In this document: positions 63,615 through 64,000 of the stretch, in pieces
Layout of the letters: each line of letters begins with the position of its first letter
Numbering within the stretch: position 1 is the stretch's first letter
Assembly (NCBI RefSeq): GCF_002803075.1
Contig: NZ_NNBK01000002.1
Span: 62,001-126,000 of the forward strand
Length of the DNA stretch: 64,000 nt
Source of the DNA: Streptomyces sp. CB01373
Lineage (GTDB): Bacteria; Actinomycetota; Actinomycetes; Streptomycetales; Streptomycetaceae
Reading direction: 5' to 3'
Notes under the pieces: generated by a model
The model's database searches: none
Told to the model about the DNA's origin: nothing
The model's input: the letters and a program-made list of their open reading frames with translations, nothing else
Program-made: the position numbers and the translations under genes

Positions 63615-63920
63615 GTGACATTCACCACTACACGCCTCGCCCGGGGCGGGCAGTACGGCCGGACCGGCCGCGCGGCCCGCGGGGTGCCGGGCTGTCGTGG
63701 CGTCACGGTGTCCGCGCTCGTCCCGAGCGGGTACGCCCGCCCCGGCCTCGGTGACCACGTCCACGGAGACGACGCTCCACATCCGCGCGACCGGCGTTCT
63801 CGGCAACCGGTCGGCGCGCGGCTCCTCGCCCCCTCCTCCGCCGAACCGGCGAACTCCGCCGCCCGACCTCGGTGTTCGCCGGTTCGTACGCGCTCCCTGA
63901 ATAGGAAACCCTGCCCATGA
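63615..63920 (+). CDS. Doubtful short open frame before the last gene
   Basis: The stretch 63451-63916 has no recognisable gene. A GTG frame at 63615 gives 101 residues rich in Arg, Gly, Ala and Pro, with high third-position GC and a stop that overlaps the ATG at 63917 (ATGA). No family, signal peptide or clear ribosome-binding site supports it. In another frame the segment SVTTSTETTLHIRATG (around 63750) looks more protein-like, so the region may be an eroded gene. Confidence 0.2.
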   Translation: MTFTTTRLARGGQYGRTGRAARGVPGCRGVTVSALVPSGYARPGLGDHVHGDDAPHPRDRRSRQPVGARLLAPSSAEPANSAARPRCSPVRTRSLNRKPCP

Positions 63921-64000
63921 TGTTCCGTCGGTTGTGTGGCGCACTCCAAGTGCCTGGGAAGGCCGACCTGCTCCTCGTCATCCTGTTCGGCGCCGGCTTC
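63917..64000 (+). CDS. Start of an unidentified gene, cut by the window edge
   Basis: An ATG with TAGGAAA upstream opens MMFRRLCGALQVPGKADLLL followed by VILFGAGF. The hydrophobic run LLLVILFGAGF may begin a membrane or Rossmann segment. Only 28 codons are visible. By position it probably belongs to the cell-wall glycopolymer cluster. ATG 63920 is an equally possible start. Confidence 0.45.
   Translation, partial: MMFRRLCGALQVPGKADLLLVILFGAGF

Overview
The window is high-GC actinobacterial DNA (GC-rich third codon positions, many GTG starts) and looks like the core chromosome of a Streptomyces. Gene order supports this: pepN, tig-clpP1-clpP2-clpX, valS-folC-ndk, mreBCD-mrdA-rodA, a Rne/Rng ribonuclease and rplU-rpmA-obg occur in an order I recognise from Streptomyces chromosomes. 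I could not run any database comparison; family names come from reading the translations.

Layout. 1-11.9 kb: start of aminopeptidase N, a DsbA/Rv2466c-like oxidoreductase, two amino-acid permeases around bioY, rpiB, a Nei2-type glycosylase, an Eis-like acetyltransferase, a PP2C phosphatase, an HD protein and a membrane acyltransferase. 12.4-17.7 kb: a decayed integrative element in the 3' end of tRNA-Gly(TCC), bounded by a 43-bp direct repeat. It keeps xis and int, but its transfer gene is truncated and its replication initiator survives as two fragments on opposite strands. 17.9-22.7 kb: tRNA-Pro, trigger factor and the Clp protease genes. 22.7-37.3 kb: a proline-rich membrane protein, valS, folC, ndk, the cell-elongation operon mreB-mreC-mreD-mrdA-rodA and a CYTH-CHAD protein.

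39.3-47.4 kb is an accessory block between two genes that are usually close partners, the TIGR03960 radical SAM protein and its TIGR03936/DUF2344 companion. It holds a haem-peroxidase module (a conserved protein of unknown function, a Dyp peroxidase and a catalase-superfamily protein) and a divergent arsenic locus: arsR-aquaglyceroporin-arsC-arsN one way and arsI/cadI the other. No ArsB or ACR3 pump is present, so arsenite made by ArsC is probably released through the channel, while ArsI and ArsN handle organoarsenicals.

47.8-64 kb: the DUF2344 protein, a very large Rne/Rng ribonuclease with Arg-rich repeats and a histone-like tail, a complete dTDP-L-rhamnose operon (rmlA-B-D-C) placed between rne and rplU, then rplU-rpmA-obg. 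The end begins a cell-wall glycopolymer region: a large GT2 glycosyltransferase diverging from a fused cytidylyltransferase/short-chain reductase of the CDP-ribitol type. Rhamnose, elongation and teichoic-type genes so close together point to a cell-envelope neighbourhood.

A repeated feature is the leaderless start. At least eight genes have a -10-like hexamer ending 6 nt before the start codon and no Shine-Dalgarno sequence. I found no CRISPR array and no recognisable defence system.
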